Notes under the pieces: model-generated
What the model was told of the DNA's origin: nothing
The model's database searches: none
What the model saw: the letters and a program-made list of their open reading frames with translations, nothing else
In this document: in pieces, positions 25,106-34,390 of the stretch
Layout: every line of letters starts with the position of its first letter
How positions within the stretch are numbered: the first letter of the stretch is position 1
NCBI RefSeq assembly: GCF_001746365.1
Contig: NZ_MJAJ01000029.1
Location: 1-64,000 of the forward strand
Direction of reading: 5' to 3'
Length of the DNA: 64,000 bases
From: Streptomyces sp. LUP30
GTDB lineage: Bacteria; Actinomycetota; Actinomycetes; Streptomycetales; Streptomycetaceae
Position numbers and translations under genes: made by a program

Positions 25106-25163
25106 TTCGCTATTCCTTTCCCTGTCCTGGCTCCGGGCCAGGACCATGTGCCTGCCACCGAAC

Positions 25164-25191
25164 CAACCGGATGTTCCGGGTTTGGTTGCGG
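25164..25191 (-). promoter_or_regulatory. Candidate developmental (sigma-BldN-like) promoter of rdlA
   Basis: Read on the minus strand: CGCAAC (25191-25186), 16 bases, GGTTGG (25169-25164), about 60 bases before the rdlA ATG. I recall CGTAAC-N16-CGTTGA as the sigma-BldN pattern reported for bldM. The match is partial and this is an inference. Confidence 0.3.
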
Positions 25192-25334
25192 TACTTCACC
25201 CGATCGGTTTTCCCGACACGCCGGGCCGCGTTCTCAGCGATGGGCCATCGGAGTGAAGTCGAAGAACCAAAGCGCGAGTCGGCGGTTAACCAGAGCGCTC
25301 CGGTGGACGGGGTTTTCACGAAAGGGACTTACAA

Positions 25335-25745
25335 GTGATCAAGAAGGTACTGGCCACCGCTGCGGTCGCCGCCTCCGTCGTCGGCGCTTCCGCCGTCGTA
25401 GCGGCCCCGGCCCTCGCCATCGGCAACGACAGCGGCACGACGTCCGCCAGCGGCAACGGCGCGAGCCAGTCGTTCGGCAACTCGGCCACCTTCGGCAACA
25501 TGAGCCCCCAGATGGCGCTCATCCAGGGCTCCCTCAACAAGCCCTGCATCGGTCTGCCGGCGAAGGCCAACGTGCAGTCCGTCCTCGCGCTCATCAACGT
25601 CGGCGTGCAGGACATCCCGATCCTGTCGGCGCCGCAGAACCAGCAGTGCGTCGAGAACAGCACCCAGGCGAAGGGCGACGAGCCGCTGTCGCACATCCTG
25701 GACGACATCTCCGCCCTCTCGGGCAACGGTGCGGCCAACCACTGA
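25335..25745 (+). CDS. rdlB: Rodlin, RdlB-like
   Basis: A 136-aa secreted rodlin starting at a GTG with AAAGGGA 8 bases upstream. The signal peptide is VIKKVLATAAVAASVVGASAVVAAPALA, then IGNDSGTTSASGNGA, FGNMSPQMALIQGSLNKPCIGLPAKA, GVQDIPILSAPQNQQCVENSTQAKGDEPLSHILDDI. The two cysteines are present. It is divergent from rdlA, with 229 bases between the starts. It works with rdlA and the chaplins in forming rodlets. A 14-bp hairpin lies 56 bases after the stop. It is clearly closer in sequence to the rodlin at 27010 than to rdlA. Confidence 0.92.
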   Translation: MIKKVLATAAVAASVVGASAVVAAPALAIGNDSGTTSASGNGASQSFGNSATFGNMSPQMALIQGSLNKPCIGLPAKANVQSVLALINVGVQDIPILSAPQNQQCVENSTQAKGDEPLSHILDDISALSGNGAANH

Positions 25746-25801
25746 TCCCGACGTGGTGAACGGGTTCTTTTCCTGAGCCCCGGGGTGGATTCTCCGCCCG
25801 G

Positions 25802-25835
25802 ACAGCGGGCCGCCGGATCATCGGCGGCCCGCTGT
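25802..25835 (+). terminator. Hairpin terminator after rdlB
   Basis: Perfect 14-bp stem ACAGCGGGCCGCCG (25802-25815) and its complement (25822-25835) with loop GATCAT. It lies between rdlB and the LCP-family gene, so the two are probably separate transcripts. Confidence 0.85.
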
Positions 25836-25850
25836 TCTAGCGTGCGGCGC

Positions 25851-26882
25851 GTGACGGTGAAGAGAAACCCTTGGCCCCGCCGCCTGGCGATTCCCGGAAT
25901 CGTCCTGGCCACCGCGGGCGCGCTGCTCGGCACTTCCGCCCCGCCCGGCCGGGAGCACGTCCCGCGCGCGATGAACATCCTGCTGATGGGCACCGACGAA
26001 CGGGACGTCATCAGCGACGCGGAGAAGCAGCAGTTCCACGCCGGCGGCCAGCCCTGCGGCTGCACGGACGTCCTGATGCTGATCCATCTGTCGGCCCACC
26101 GGGACCGCGTCAGCGTGATCGGCATGCCCCGCGATTCCGCCGCGCAGATCCCGCCGTACCGCCAGGGGGCGGACGGCAAGGAACGCCCGCCGCATCCGGC
26201 GAAGCTCAACGCGGCCTTCCAGGAGGGCGGGCAGGAGCTCGCCATCCGGACCGTGGAGTCGATGACCGGGGTGAACATCGACCGGTTCGTGCAGGTGGAC
26301 TTCCGGCGCTTCATGGACACGGTGAACGAGGTCGGCGGCGTGGAGGTGTGCACGCCACGACGGCTCAAGGACTCCGCGACCGACCTGGACCTCGAACCCG
26401 GCAAGCACCGGCTCGACGGCGGGCGGTCCCTGCAGTACGTCCGGTCACGGCACGTCGACTCCAGCGCCGACCTCGGCCGCATCCAGCGTCAGCAGCGGTT
26501 CCTGGTGCAGACGTGGCGCGGGCTGCAGGCGCGCAGGCTGCTCGGCGACCCGGAGCGCGCGCTGCACCTGGTGCGCACGCTGCTCGGCTCCGGCCCGCAG
26601 GGCTTCTCGGTGAACGAGCTCGTCCAGGAGGCGGTCGCGCTGCGCGGGCTGCCCGCCTCGGCCACGGAGTTCACGACGGTACCGATCAGCGGCTTCGCCC
26701 CGGTGTCGCTGGGGATCGGCTCGGCGCTGCTCTGGGACGAGCAGAAGGCGGACGCGCTCTTCGCGAAGGTCCGCGACGACCAGCCCCTCGTCGCCGAGGG
26801 CGAGAACCCCCGGCCCGCCGACCCGCCGACCGTCCTCGGCAGCACGGTGCCGGTGCGCGGGAGCGCGTACGCGTGCACCTGA
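25851..26882 (+). CDS. LytR-CpsA-Psr (LCP) family glycopolymer ligase
   Basis: A 343-aa membrane-anchored protein with one N-terminal transmembrane segment (RRLAIPGIVLATAGALLGT) and an LCP domain: NILLMGTDERDVISDAEKQ, TDVLMLIHLSAHRDRVSVIGMPRDS, FVQVDFRRFMDTVNEVGGVEVCTP and the conserved Arg segment QYVRSRHVDSSADLGRIQRQQRF. LCP enzymes move glycopolymers from undecaprenyl carriers to peptidoglycan. Here it could anchor the nearby exopolysaccharide or another wall polymer. The start is uncertain: GTG at 25851 or 25857, neither with a strong ribosome site, just 15 bases after the rdlB terminator. It is wedged between two rodlin genes. Confidence 0.85.
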   Translation: MTVKRNPWPRRLAIPGIVLATAGALLGTSAPPGREHVPRAMNILLMGTDERDVISDAEKQQFHAGGQPCGCTDVLMLIHLSAHRDRVSVIGMPRDSAAQIPPYRQGADGKERPPHPAKLNAAFQEGGQELAIRTVESMTGVNIDRFVQVDFRRFMDTVNEVGGVEVCTPRRLKDSATDLDLEPGKHRLDGGRSLQYVRSRHVDSSADLGRIQRQQRFLVQTWRGLQARRLLGDPERALHLVRTLLGSGPQGFSVNELVQEAVALRGLPASATEFTTVPISGFAPVSLGIGSALLWDEQKADALFAKVRDDQPLVAEGENPRPADPPTVLGSTVPVRGSAYACT

Positions 26883-26932
26883 GGGGCGTGCGCCTGTCGT
26901 GCCCGGTGCGCTGGGCCGATCGGGGCACAGCA

Positions 26933-26961
26933 CGCAACCCCTGGTGGGTGCGGGACGTTGT
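26933..26961 (+). promoter_or_regulatory. Candidate developmental promoter of the third rodlin
   Basis: CGCAAC (26933-26938), 17 bases, CGTTGT (26956-26961), 48 bases before the ATG at 27010. It shares CGCAAC...GTTG with the candidate upstream of rdlA, so common control, possibly by sigma-BldN, is suggested. Inference from two sites. Confidence 0.35.
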
Positions 26962-27009
26962 TGATCACGCAGCTCCTCCTCCGGAGCCCGCCTTTCGAAG
27001 GGAACGAAC

Positions 27010-27417
27010 ATGAAGAAGCTGTGGGCATCCGCGGCCCTCGCCGCCTCGGTCGCCGGTCTCGCGGCCGTGACCGCCCCGCAGGCGCTGGCCATCGGCGACG
27101 ACAGCGGCACCACGTCCGCCAGCGGCAACGGCGCCTCGTCGGAGTTCGGCAACTCGGCCACCTTCGGCGACATGAGCCCGCAGCTCTCGCTGGTCCAGGG
27201 TTCGCTGAACAAGCCGTGCATCGGCCTGCCGGCGAAGCTCAACGCCCAGTCGCTCATCGCGGCCCTGAACATCGGCGTGCAGGACATCCCGATCCTGTCC
27301 GCGCCGCAGAACCAGCAGTGCGTCGAGAACAGCACCCAGGCGAAGGGCGACGAGCCGCTGTCGCACCTCCTGGACGACATCTCGGTCCTGGCGGGCAACG
27401 GCGCCGGCAACGGCTGA
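27010..27417 (+). CDS. Third rodlin
   Basis: A 135-aa secreted rodlin. A signal peptide (MKKLWASAALAASVAGLAAVTAPQALA) precedes IGDDSGTTSASGNGA, FGDMSPQLSLVQGSLNKPCIGLPAKL, GVQDIPILSAPQNQQCVENSTQAKGDEPLSHLLDDI. It is nearly identical to rdlB over the C-terminal half, which points to duplication. A GAAGGGA site precedes the ATG, and a 15-bp hairpin closes the gene. The standard S. coelicolor set has two rodlins; a third copy, separated from rdlB by an LCP gene and with its own promoter candidate, is an expansion of the coat set. Confidence 0.92.
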   Translation: MKKLWASAALAASVAGLAAVTAPQALAIGDDSGTTSASGNGASSEFGNSATFGDMSPQLSLVQGSLNKPCIGLPAKLNAQSLIAALNIGVQDIPILSAPQNQQCVENSTQAKGDEPLSHLLDDISVLAGNGAGNG

Positions 27418-27438
27418 GCCACGGCCTGACGCTCCGCG

Positions 27439-27472
27439 ACGGCGGGTCACCGGTTCTCCGGTGACCCGCCGT
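27439..27472. terminator. Hairpin terminator after the third rodlin
   Basis: Perfect 15-bp stem ACGGCGGGTCACCGG (27439-27453) and its complement (27458-27472) with loop TTCT, 21 bases after the stop. It also lies downstream of the convergent ABC permease gene. Confidence 0.9.
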
Positions 27473-27597
27473 TTCGCGTGCCGTCCGGCCCCGTCACCTT
27501 CGGCACAGGTTCTCGCTGTCCAGGGCGTACCTTTCCGTCACCGCGTGCCGCTTCACCTCCCGGGACGGGGCGAGCAGGCAGCGGCGCGGCCGTCGGC

Positions 27598-28452
27598 CTA
27601 GGACACCACGTCCTTGCGGGCGAAGCCGCGGAAGGCCAGGGCGAACAGGACCAGGGCGTAGGTCACCGAGACGGCGGCGCCCTGGATCATGCCGGACCAC
27701 TCGGGGGTGGGCTGGACGGCGTCGGCCCACGCGAACTGCCAGTGCGCGGGCAGGAAGTCGCGCCAGTCGCCGAGGGCGGTGACGGCGTCCAGCACATTGC
27801 CGACGATGGTCAGGCCGACCGCGCCGCCGACCGCGCCGAGCGGGGCGTCCGTCCTGGTCGAGAGCCAGAACGCCAGCCCCGCGGTGACCAGTTGGGAGAC
27901 GAAGACGTATCCGACGACGATCACCAGCCGCTGGGCGGCGGTGCCCGGGGCGAGCGCGCCGCCGGTGGGCAGTTCCAGCGGGCCCCAGCCGTAGGCGGCG
28001 GAGCCGACGACGAGGGCGACGACCGGCAGCAGGACCATCGCGGCCAGGCTGAGGCCGAGACCGACGACGAGCTTGGACCACAGCAGGCGGGCGCGGGGCA
28101 CGGGCGCGGCGAGGAGATAGCGCAGGGAGGACCAGCCCGCCTCCGAGGCGACCGTGTCCCCGCAGAACAGGGCGACCGGGATGACGAGCAGGAAGCCGGC
28201 GGAGACGAACAGGTTGACGGCGGCGAAGTTGGCGCCGGACGCCGTCGCCGTGTCCATCAGGGTCACCTGGTCGTTGCGGCCGCCCGGCTCGCCGCCGATG
28301 GCGAAGGCGATGAGCAGCACGAACGGCAGGACGGCGAGGATGCCGCCCATGATCAGCGTGCGGCGGCGCTTGAGCTGGCGGACCAGCTCGACGCGCAGCG
28401 GCAGGGTGCGGGACGCCTGGTAGCCGGAGGCGACCTCGGTGAGGGTGCTCAT
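27598..28452 (-). CDS. ABC-2 type transporter permease
   Basis: A 284-aa membrane protein with six hydrophobic segments (TLIMGGILAVLPFVLLIAFAIG; ANFAAVNLFVSAGFLLVIPVALFCG; LVVGLGLSLAAMVLLPVVALVVG; and others). It shows the ABC-2/NatB-like features GDTVASEAGWSSLRYLLAAPVPRARLLWSK. Its start overlaps the stop of the hydrolase-ATPase fusion gene (ATGA), so the fusion's ABC domain is its partner. The substrate is unknown. The layout of an ATPase and one permease fits a drug, lipid or peptide exporter. The ~120 bases between its stop and the rodlin hairpin hold nothing recognisable. Confidence 0.85.
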   Translation of the reverse strand: MSTLTEVASGYQASRTLPLRVELVRQLKRRRTLIMGGILAVLPFVLLIAFAIGGEPGGRNDQVTLMDTATASGANFAAVNLFVSAGFLLVIPVALFCGDTVASEAGWSSLRYLLAAPVPRARLLWSKLVVGLGLSLAAMVLLPVVALVVGSAAYGWGPLELPTGGALAPGTAAQRLVIVVGYVFVSQLVTAGLAFWLSTRTDAPLGAVGGAVGLTIVGNVLDAVTALGDWRDFLPAHWQFAWADAVQPTPEWSGMIQGAAVSVTYALVLFALAFRGFARKDVVS

Positions 28453-31103
28453 GCGGAACCTCCGATCAGGGTGAGGAAGGCGTCCTCCAGGCGGCGGTGC
28501 GGGCCGACCGAGGTCACCGGCACGTCGAGCCGGACGAGTTCGGCGACCAGCCGCTGGGCGGTGCCGTCGGCGTCCAGACGGACCAGCAGGCCGTCCTCGG
28601 CGCGGAGTGCGGAGGCCACCCCGGGCAGGGCGGCGATCTTCTCGACGACCGGCTCCTCCACGACGGCGGCGGTGCCGACGAGGAGGGTGTCCCCGGAGCC
28701 GACGATCTCGGCGACGGGGCCCGCCTGGACGAGCTTTCCCCGGTCCATCACCACGAGGTGCGTGCAGGACTGCTCGACCTCGGACAGCAGGTGGCTGGAG
28801 ACGATGACCGTGCGGCCGGCCGCCGCGTAGCGGATCATCACCTCGCGCATCTCGCGGATCTGCGGCGGGTCGAGGCCGTTGGTCGGCTCGTCGAGGATGA
28901 GCAGGTCCGGCAGGCCGAGCATGGCCTGGGCGATGGCGAGGCGCTGGCGCATGCCCTGGGAGTAGGTGCGCACCGCGCGGGCCAGGGCGTCGCCGAGGCC
29001 GGCGATCTCGAGGGCCTCGGCGAGACGGGCGTCCTCTGCGGGCCGGCCGGTGGCCCGCCAGTACAGCTCCAGGTTCTCCCGGCCGGTCAGGTGCGGCAGG
29101 AAGCCGGCGCCCTCGACGAAGGAGCCGACGCGGGAGAGGACGGGCGCGCCGGGGCGGATCGCGTGGCCGAAGACGCGGACCTCGCCGCCGTCGGGCGTGA
29201 TCAGGCCCATCAGCATGCGCAGGGTCGTCGTCTTGCCCGCGCCGTTCGGGCCGAGGAGTCCGAGGACCTGGCCCTTCTCGACGCGGAAGGACAGGTCGCG
29301 GACGCTGTAGCGGTCGCCGTTCGCGTACTTCTTGCTCAGGTCGGTGATCTGGAGGGGGACCTCGGCGAGCGCGGGGTCGGGGGCGGGACCGGCGGTGCGG
29401 CGGCGGGCGGACAGCAGCAGGGCGAGCGCGACGGCCGCACCGGCGAGGGGGAGCCACCACACCCAGGACGGCAGCGGGGCGGCGGCGGTCGTCACGGCCG
29501 CGGCGGTGGGGACCGACAGGTCGCCCTTCACGGAGACGGTGTACGTCGCGGGGGCCGTCGGGGAGGCGTAGCCGAGGTCGGTGGAGGCGAGGACCAGGCG
29601 CAGCCGGTGGCCCTCCTCGACCTTGTGGTCGATCGCCGGGAGCGTGATCGTGACGTCCTTGCCGGCCTTGGCGCCCTCGACGCGGACCGGGGTGACGAGC
29701 TGGGAGGGCAGCACCTGGTTGCCCTGCCTGCCGCCGCCGCTGACGTCGTAGACCTTGGCGAAGAGGACGGCGGTGTCGGACGTCGACTTCACGTGGACGG
29801 TGACCGTGGGGGAGCCGGTGATCCGCAGGTCGCCGGTGACGGGGGCGGAGTCGAAGGCGGCGAACTGGCCGGGGAAGTCGAGGGAGATGCCCACGCCGAG
29901 GGAGGAGAGCCGGGCGAGACCGCCGCCGCCGAGGCCGGGCAGGGCGGAGACGGCGGGCGGGGTGGCGCCGGGCGGATTGACGAAGGACTGCTCCTCGCGG
30001 CGGCCGGTGAGCGGGAAGGAGCGGTCGTCGTTGTTCAGGCCGGGGTAGCTGTCCGCACTCGCGCCCCTCAACCGGGCGGCGCCGTCGGTGGAGTCGACGC
30101 CTCCGGTGCGGGTGACGCGGAAGGCGGGGCCGGTGTCGGCGGACCGGTCGCCCTTGAGGTACCGGTCGAACCAGGCGTTCACGCGGGCCTGGACGCGGGC
30201 GGCCTCCAGGTCGCCGCCGTCGTGGCCGCCCGCGATCCAGTCGACGTCCACGGGCGCGCCGTTCGCGCGGATCGCCTTCTCGGCCGCGTCGGACTGGGCG
30301 AGGGTGAAGAGGGAGTCGGTCTGGCCCTGGAGGAGGAGGGTGGGGACCTTGATGCGGTCGGCGACGGCGGACGGCGAGCGCGCTTCGAGGAGTTCGCGCG
30401 CGGCGGCGTCCGGGGCGCCGGACTCGGCGACGCGTTCGTACATCGCGGCCAGCGCGGGTGCGAAGCGGGCGGCGCCGCCGCCGGTGTTGAAGAAGACGCC
30501 GGCCCACAGCTTCTTGAACACGCCGTCGGGGAACAGTGCGTCCGCGAGGTTCCAGTAGGTGATGGCGGGGGCGATGGCGTCGACGCGCTGGTCGTACCCG
30601 GCGGACAGCAGGGAGACCGCGCCGCCGTAGGAGGCTCCGGCCACGCCCACGCGCGGGTCGCCCGGCTTGTCGAGCTGCACCTCGGGCTGCTTCGCGAGCC
30701 AGTCGATCAGCCGGGAGACGTCGGCGACCTCGCCCTTCGGGTCGTTCAGCCCGATCTTGCCGGTGGACCTGCCGAAGCCGCGCGCCGACCAGGTCAGCAC
30801 GGCGTACCCGTCGCGGGCGAGCTTCTCGGCCTCGGGCCTGACGTCGTCCTTGCTGCCGCCGAAGCCGTGCGCGAGGAGGACGGCGGGGCGGCGGCCCGAG
30901 CCGCCGGCGGTGAAGTAGGAGGTGTCCAGGCGTACGCCGTCCACCGCCATGACCCGGTCGGCGCTGTGCACGGCGGGCGTGTCGTCGTCGGCGGCGACGG
31001 CCGTCCAGGTACCGGCGCCTGCGAGCACGACGACGGCGGCCACGGCGGAGACGATCCGTCGTGGCCGCCGTGGTCCTCGCAGACCGGGCAGTCGAAGATC
31101 CAT
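28449..31103 (-). CDS. Fusion: exported-type alpha/beta hydrolase (CocE/X-Pro peptidase-like) plus ABC ATPase
   Basis: An 884-aa protein joining two activities on opposite sides of the membrane. An N-terminal hydrophobic anchor (~16-38) leads to an S15/CocE-like alpha/beta hydrolase: LLAHGFGGSK, nucleophile GASYGG, acid LLQGQTDSLF, His IAGGHDGG, followed by a beta-sandwich region (~400-540). A second transmembrane segment (~545-566: WVWWLPLAGAAVALALLLSARRR) follows. Then comes a full ABC ATPase: Walker A GPNGAGKTTT, signature YSQGMRQRLAIAQAM, Walker B LLILDEPTNGLD, H-loop VSSHLL. With both segments crossing, the hydrolase lies outside and the ATPase inside. The next gene is its permease. This suggests export coupled to processing of the substrate; that link is inferred. 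Confidence 0.88.
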   Translation of the reverse strand: MDLRLPGLRGPRRPRRIVSAVAAVVVLAGAGTWTAVAADDDTPAVHSADRVMAVDGVRLDTSYFTAGGSGRRPAVLLAHGFGGSKDDVRPEAEKLARDGYAVLTWSARGFGRSTGKIGLNDPKGEVADVSRLIDWLAKQPEVQLDKPGDPRVGVAGASYGGAVSLLSAGYDQRVDAIAPAITYWNLADALFPDGVFKKLWAGVFFNTGGGAARFAPALAAMYERVAESGAPDAAARELLEARSPSAVADRIKVPTLLLQGQTDSLFTLAQSDAAEKAIRANGAPVDVDWIAGGHDGGDLEAARVQARVNAWFDRYLKGDRSADTGPAFRVTRTGGVDSTDGAARLRGASADSYPGLNNDDRSFPLTGRREEQSFVNPPGATPPAVSALPGLGGGGLARLSSLGVGISLDFPGQFAAFDSAPVTGDLRITGSPTVTVHVKSTSDTAVLFAKVYDVSGGGRQGNQVLPSQLVTPVRVEGAKAGKDVTITLPAIDHKVEEGHRLRLVLASTDLGYASPTAPATYTVSVKGDLSVPTAAAVTTAAAPLPSWVWWLPLAGAAVALALLLSARRRTAGPAPDPALAEVPLQITDLSKKYANGDRYSVRDLSFRVEKGQVLGLLGPNGAGKTTTLRMLMGLITPDGGEVRVFGHAIRPGAPVLSRVGSFVEGAGFLPHLTGRENLELYWRATGRPAEDARLAEALEIAGLGDALARAVRTYSQGMRQRLAIAQAMLGLPDLLILDEPTNGLDPPQIREMREVMIRYAAAGRTVIVSSHLLSEVEQSCTHLVVMDRGKLVQAGPVAEIVGSGDTLLVGTAAVVEEPVVEKIAALPGVASALRAEDGLLVRLDADGTAQRLVAELVRLDVPVTSVGPHRRLEDAFLTLIGGSA

Positions 31104-31220
31104 GCTTCAACCGTACGGTGTCGACCTGTCATGGAGCGGTCGACCGTGGGCCGAATCCGCCGCCCTCCCGGCGGCGTACACGGCGGCCCCGGCGTACCGC
31201 GGACGCGGTATGCCGGGAGG

Positions 31221-32618
31221 TCAGTCGCGTGCGTCCTCGGGGAGGGAGACCAGCCACCGGGTGTCGCGGCGCGGGCGGAGGTAGAGGGCCCAGTAGAGGG
31301 TGGCGACGGCGGTGATCCCGCCGGTCCACAGCAGATAGCCCGTCTCCTGCTGGGTGAGGATGTATCCGAGGACGACGATCAGCAGGACCGGCAGGACCGG
31401 CCACAGGGGCATGCGCCAGGCGGAGGTGTGCCGGTGCGGGCCGCGGCGGCAGAGCAGCGCGGCGACGGCGACCAGCAGGTACATCCCGGTCACCGAGACC
31501 CCGGTGACGCCGTAGAGGGTGTCCAGGTTCACGAAGCAGAGCAGCGCTCCGGGGACGCCGACCGCCAGGGTGGCCACCCAGGGTGAGCCGAAGCGGCCGA
31601 GCTTGGAGAAGACGTCGTTGACCGGCTGGGGCCACGCCTTGTCGCGGGCGGAGGCGAACAGGACCCGGGAGTTCTGGATGACCATGACGATGCCGGCGTT
31701 GATGATGGCGAGCGCCACGCAGAGGCTGACGAAGGCGCCGACCGCCGAGTCGGACCAGGCGGTCACCATGGAGCCGATGTCGCCGCCGGTGAGCTGGGAG
31801 AGGTCGGAGGCGCCGAAGGTGATGGCGACGACCGGGACCAGGATGATCACCGTGGAGATGGCGAGGGTGGCCAGCACCGTGCGGGCGACGTTGCGGCGCG
31901 GGTGCTCCAGCTCCTCGGAGAGGTAGACGGCGGTCGAGAAGCCCTGGGTGACGAAGAGGGCGATGGCCAGGCCGGAGACGACCAGCATGGCGGTGACGGT
32001 GTCGGTGCGGCCGTGCGCGCCGGCGACCTGCATCGAGACGAGGCTGCCCGCGCCGCGGTGGCTGTGGGCGAAGCCCAGGACGGCCACGACGGCCGCCGCG
32101 ATGACCTCCAGGACCAGGAAGACGCCGGTGATCCAGGCGTTGGCGCGCAGGTCGAGCAGACCGGCGAGGGTGGCGAGCAGCATGACGCCGGCGCCCGCGA
32201 GGGCGGGGTCGAGATGGACGATCGGGGCGAGGTAGTCGGCCGTGCCCATGGCGATCACCGGCGGGACGATCATGACGACGAGGAGGGAGAGGACGAAGAC
32301 CAGCCAGCCGGCGAGCCGTCCGGCCAGCGTCGACACCATGGCGTACTCGCCGCCCGCGCTGGGGATGAGGGTGCCCAGCTCCGAGTAGCAGAACGCCACG
32401 GCGATGCAGAGCAGCGAGCCGATCGCGATGGTGAGGGCGGTCGCCGTGCCGAGCGAGCCGAACAGGTCCGGGACGACGACGAACAGGGTGGAGGCGGGGG
32501 TGACGCAGGAAAGGGTCAGAAGGGTGCCGCCGACGACTCCGATGGAGCGCTTGAGCTTCTGGGGACTGTCGGGCGCCTGGGGGAGGGCGGTCTCGACAGG
32601 GCGGAGCGTGTCGGTCAT
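31221..32618 (-). CDS. APC-superfamily amino acid permease
   Basis: A 465-aa transporter with about 12 membrane segments. The first reads SIGVVGGTLLTLSCVTPASTLFVVVPDLFG, and conserved APC stretches include YSELGTLIPSAGGEYAMVS and the later LSEELEHPRRNVARTVL. It probably imports an amino acid or amine with a proton. The ATG at 32618 was preferred to an upstream in-frame start because family members begin near MTDTLRPVE; the ribosome site is weak. It is transcribed alone: the fusion gene ends its own unit and the iol operon ends upstream at a T-tract terminator. A 17-bp palindrome lies about 95-111 bases before the start. Confidence 0.85.
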   Translation of the reverse strand: MTDTLRPVETALPQAPDSPQKLKRSIGVVGGTLLTLSCVTPASTLFVVVPDLFGSLGTATALTIAIGSLLCIAVAFCYSELGTLIPSAGGEYAMVSTLAGRLAGWLVFVLSLLVVMIVPPVIAMGTADYLAPIVHLDPALAGAGVMLLATLAGLLDLRANAWITGVFLVLEVIAAAVVAVLGFAHSHRGAGSLVSMQVAGAHGRTDTVTAMLVVSGLAIALFVTQGFSTAVYLSEELEHPRRNVARTVLATLAISTVIILVPVVAITFGASDLSQLTGGDIGSMVTAWSDSAVGAFVSLCVALAIINAGIVMVIQNSRVLFASARDKAWPQPVNDVFSKLGRFGSPWVATLAVGVPGALLCFVNLDTLYGVTGVSVTGMYLLVAVAALLCRRGPHRHTSAWRMPLWPVLPVLLIVVLGYILTQQETGYLLWTGGITAVATLYWALYLRPRRDTRWLVSLPEDARD

Positions 32619-32712
32619 GCGGCGATTCCGATCGACTCGTGCGGATGCCTCCGGCGGCTGTGATGGTGCTGCATGGAACCCCGACGAAAACCGGTGCGTC
32701 AATAGGTGTTCA

Positions 32713-32729
32713 CCTACGGAATCCGTAGG
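32713..32729. promoter_or_regulatory. 17-bp palindromic operator candidate upstream of the APC permease
   Basis: CCTACGGA-A-TCCGTAGG, perfect 8-bp arms around one base, 95 bases upstream of the permease ATG and between two transcription units. Too short and compact to be a good terminator. It looks like a binding site for a TetR- or GntR-type dimer. No regulator gene lies nearby. Confidence 0.5.
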
Positions 32730-32825
32730 CGCGAGGCTGTTTTCGCTGCGCTTACGGTCGTCCGGCGCTAGTGGGCACTGCGGCTCGGGGCGTGCTGGAA
32801 CCGCAGGGCGGACGCCGAAAAAAAC

Positions 32826-32856
32826 GGGAAGCCGTCCGGAGTCCGGACGGCTTCCC
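32826..32856 (-). terminator. Canonical rho-independent terminator of the iol operon
   Basis: 12-bp stem GGGAAGCCGTCC / GGACGGCTTCCC (32826-32837, 32845-32856), possibly longer. On the minus strand it is followed by seven T residues (A-run at 32818-32824). It begins 17 bases after the mmsA stop. A true T-tract is rare among Streptomyces terminators. Confidence 0.9.
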
Positions 32857-32873
32857 CAGGAGGAGTGGGTGGG

Positions 32874-34376
<1,503 letters not shown>

Positions 34377-34390
34377 GACCGAGTGCTCCT

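Noticed and set aside
27478..28830. Long plus-strand open frame opposite the ABC permease
   Set aside because: Gly/Asp/Gln-rich shadow of the minus-strand permease and fusion gene, with no family features.
32818..32856. Possible riboswitch before the amino-acid permease
   Set aside because: The hairpin with T-run reads correctly only on the minus strand after mmsA and is a simple terminator. It lies upstream of, not within, the permease leader.
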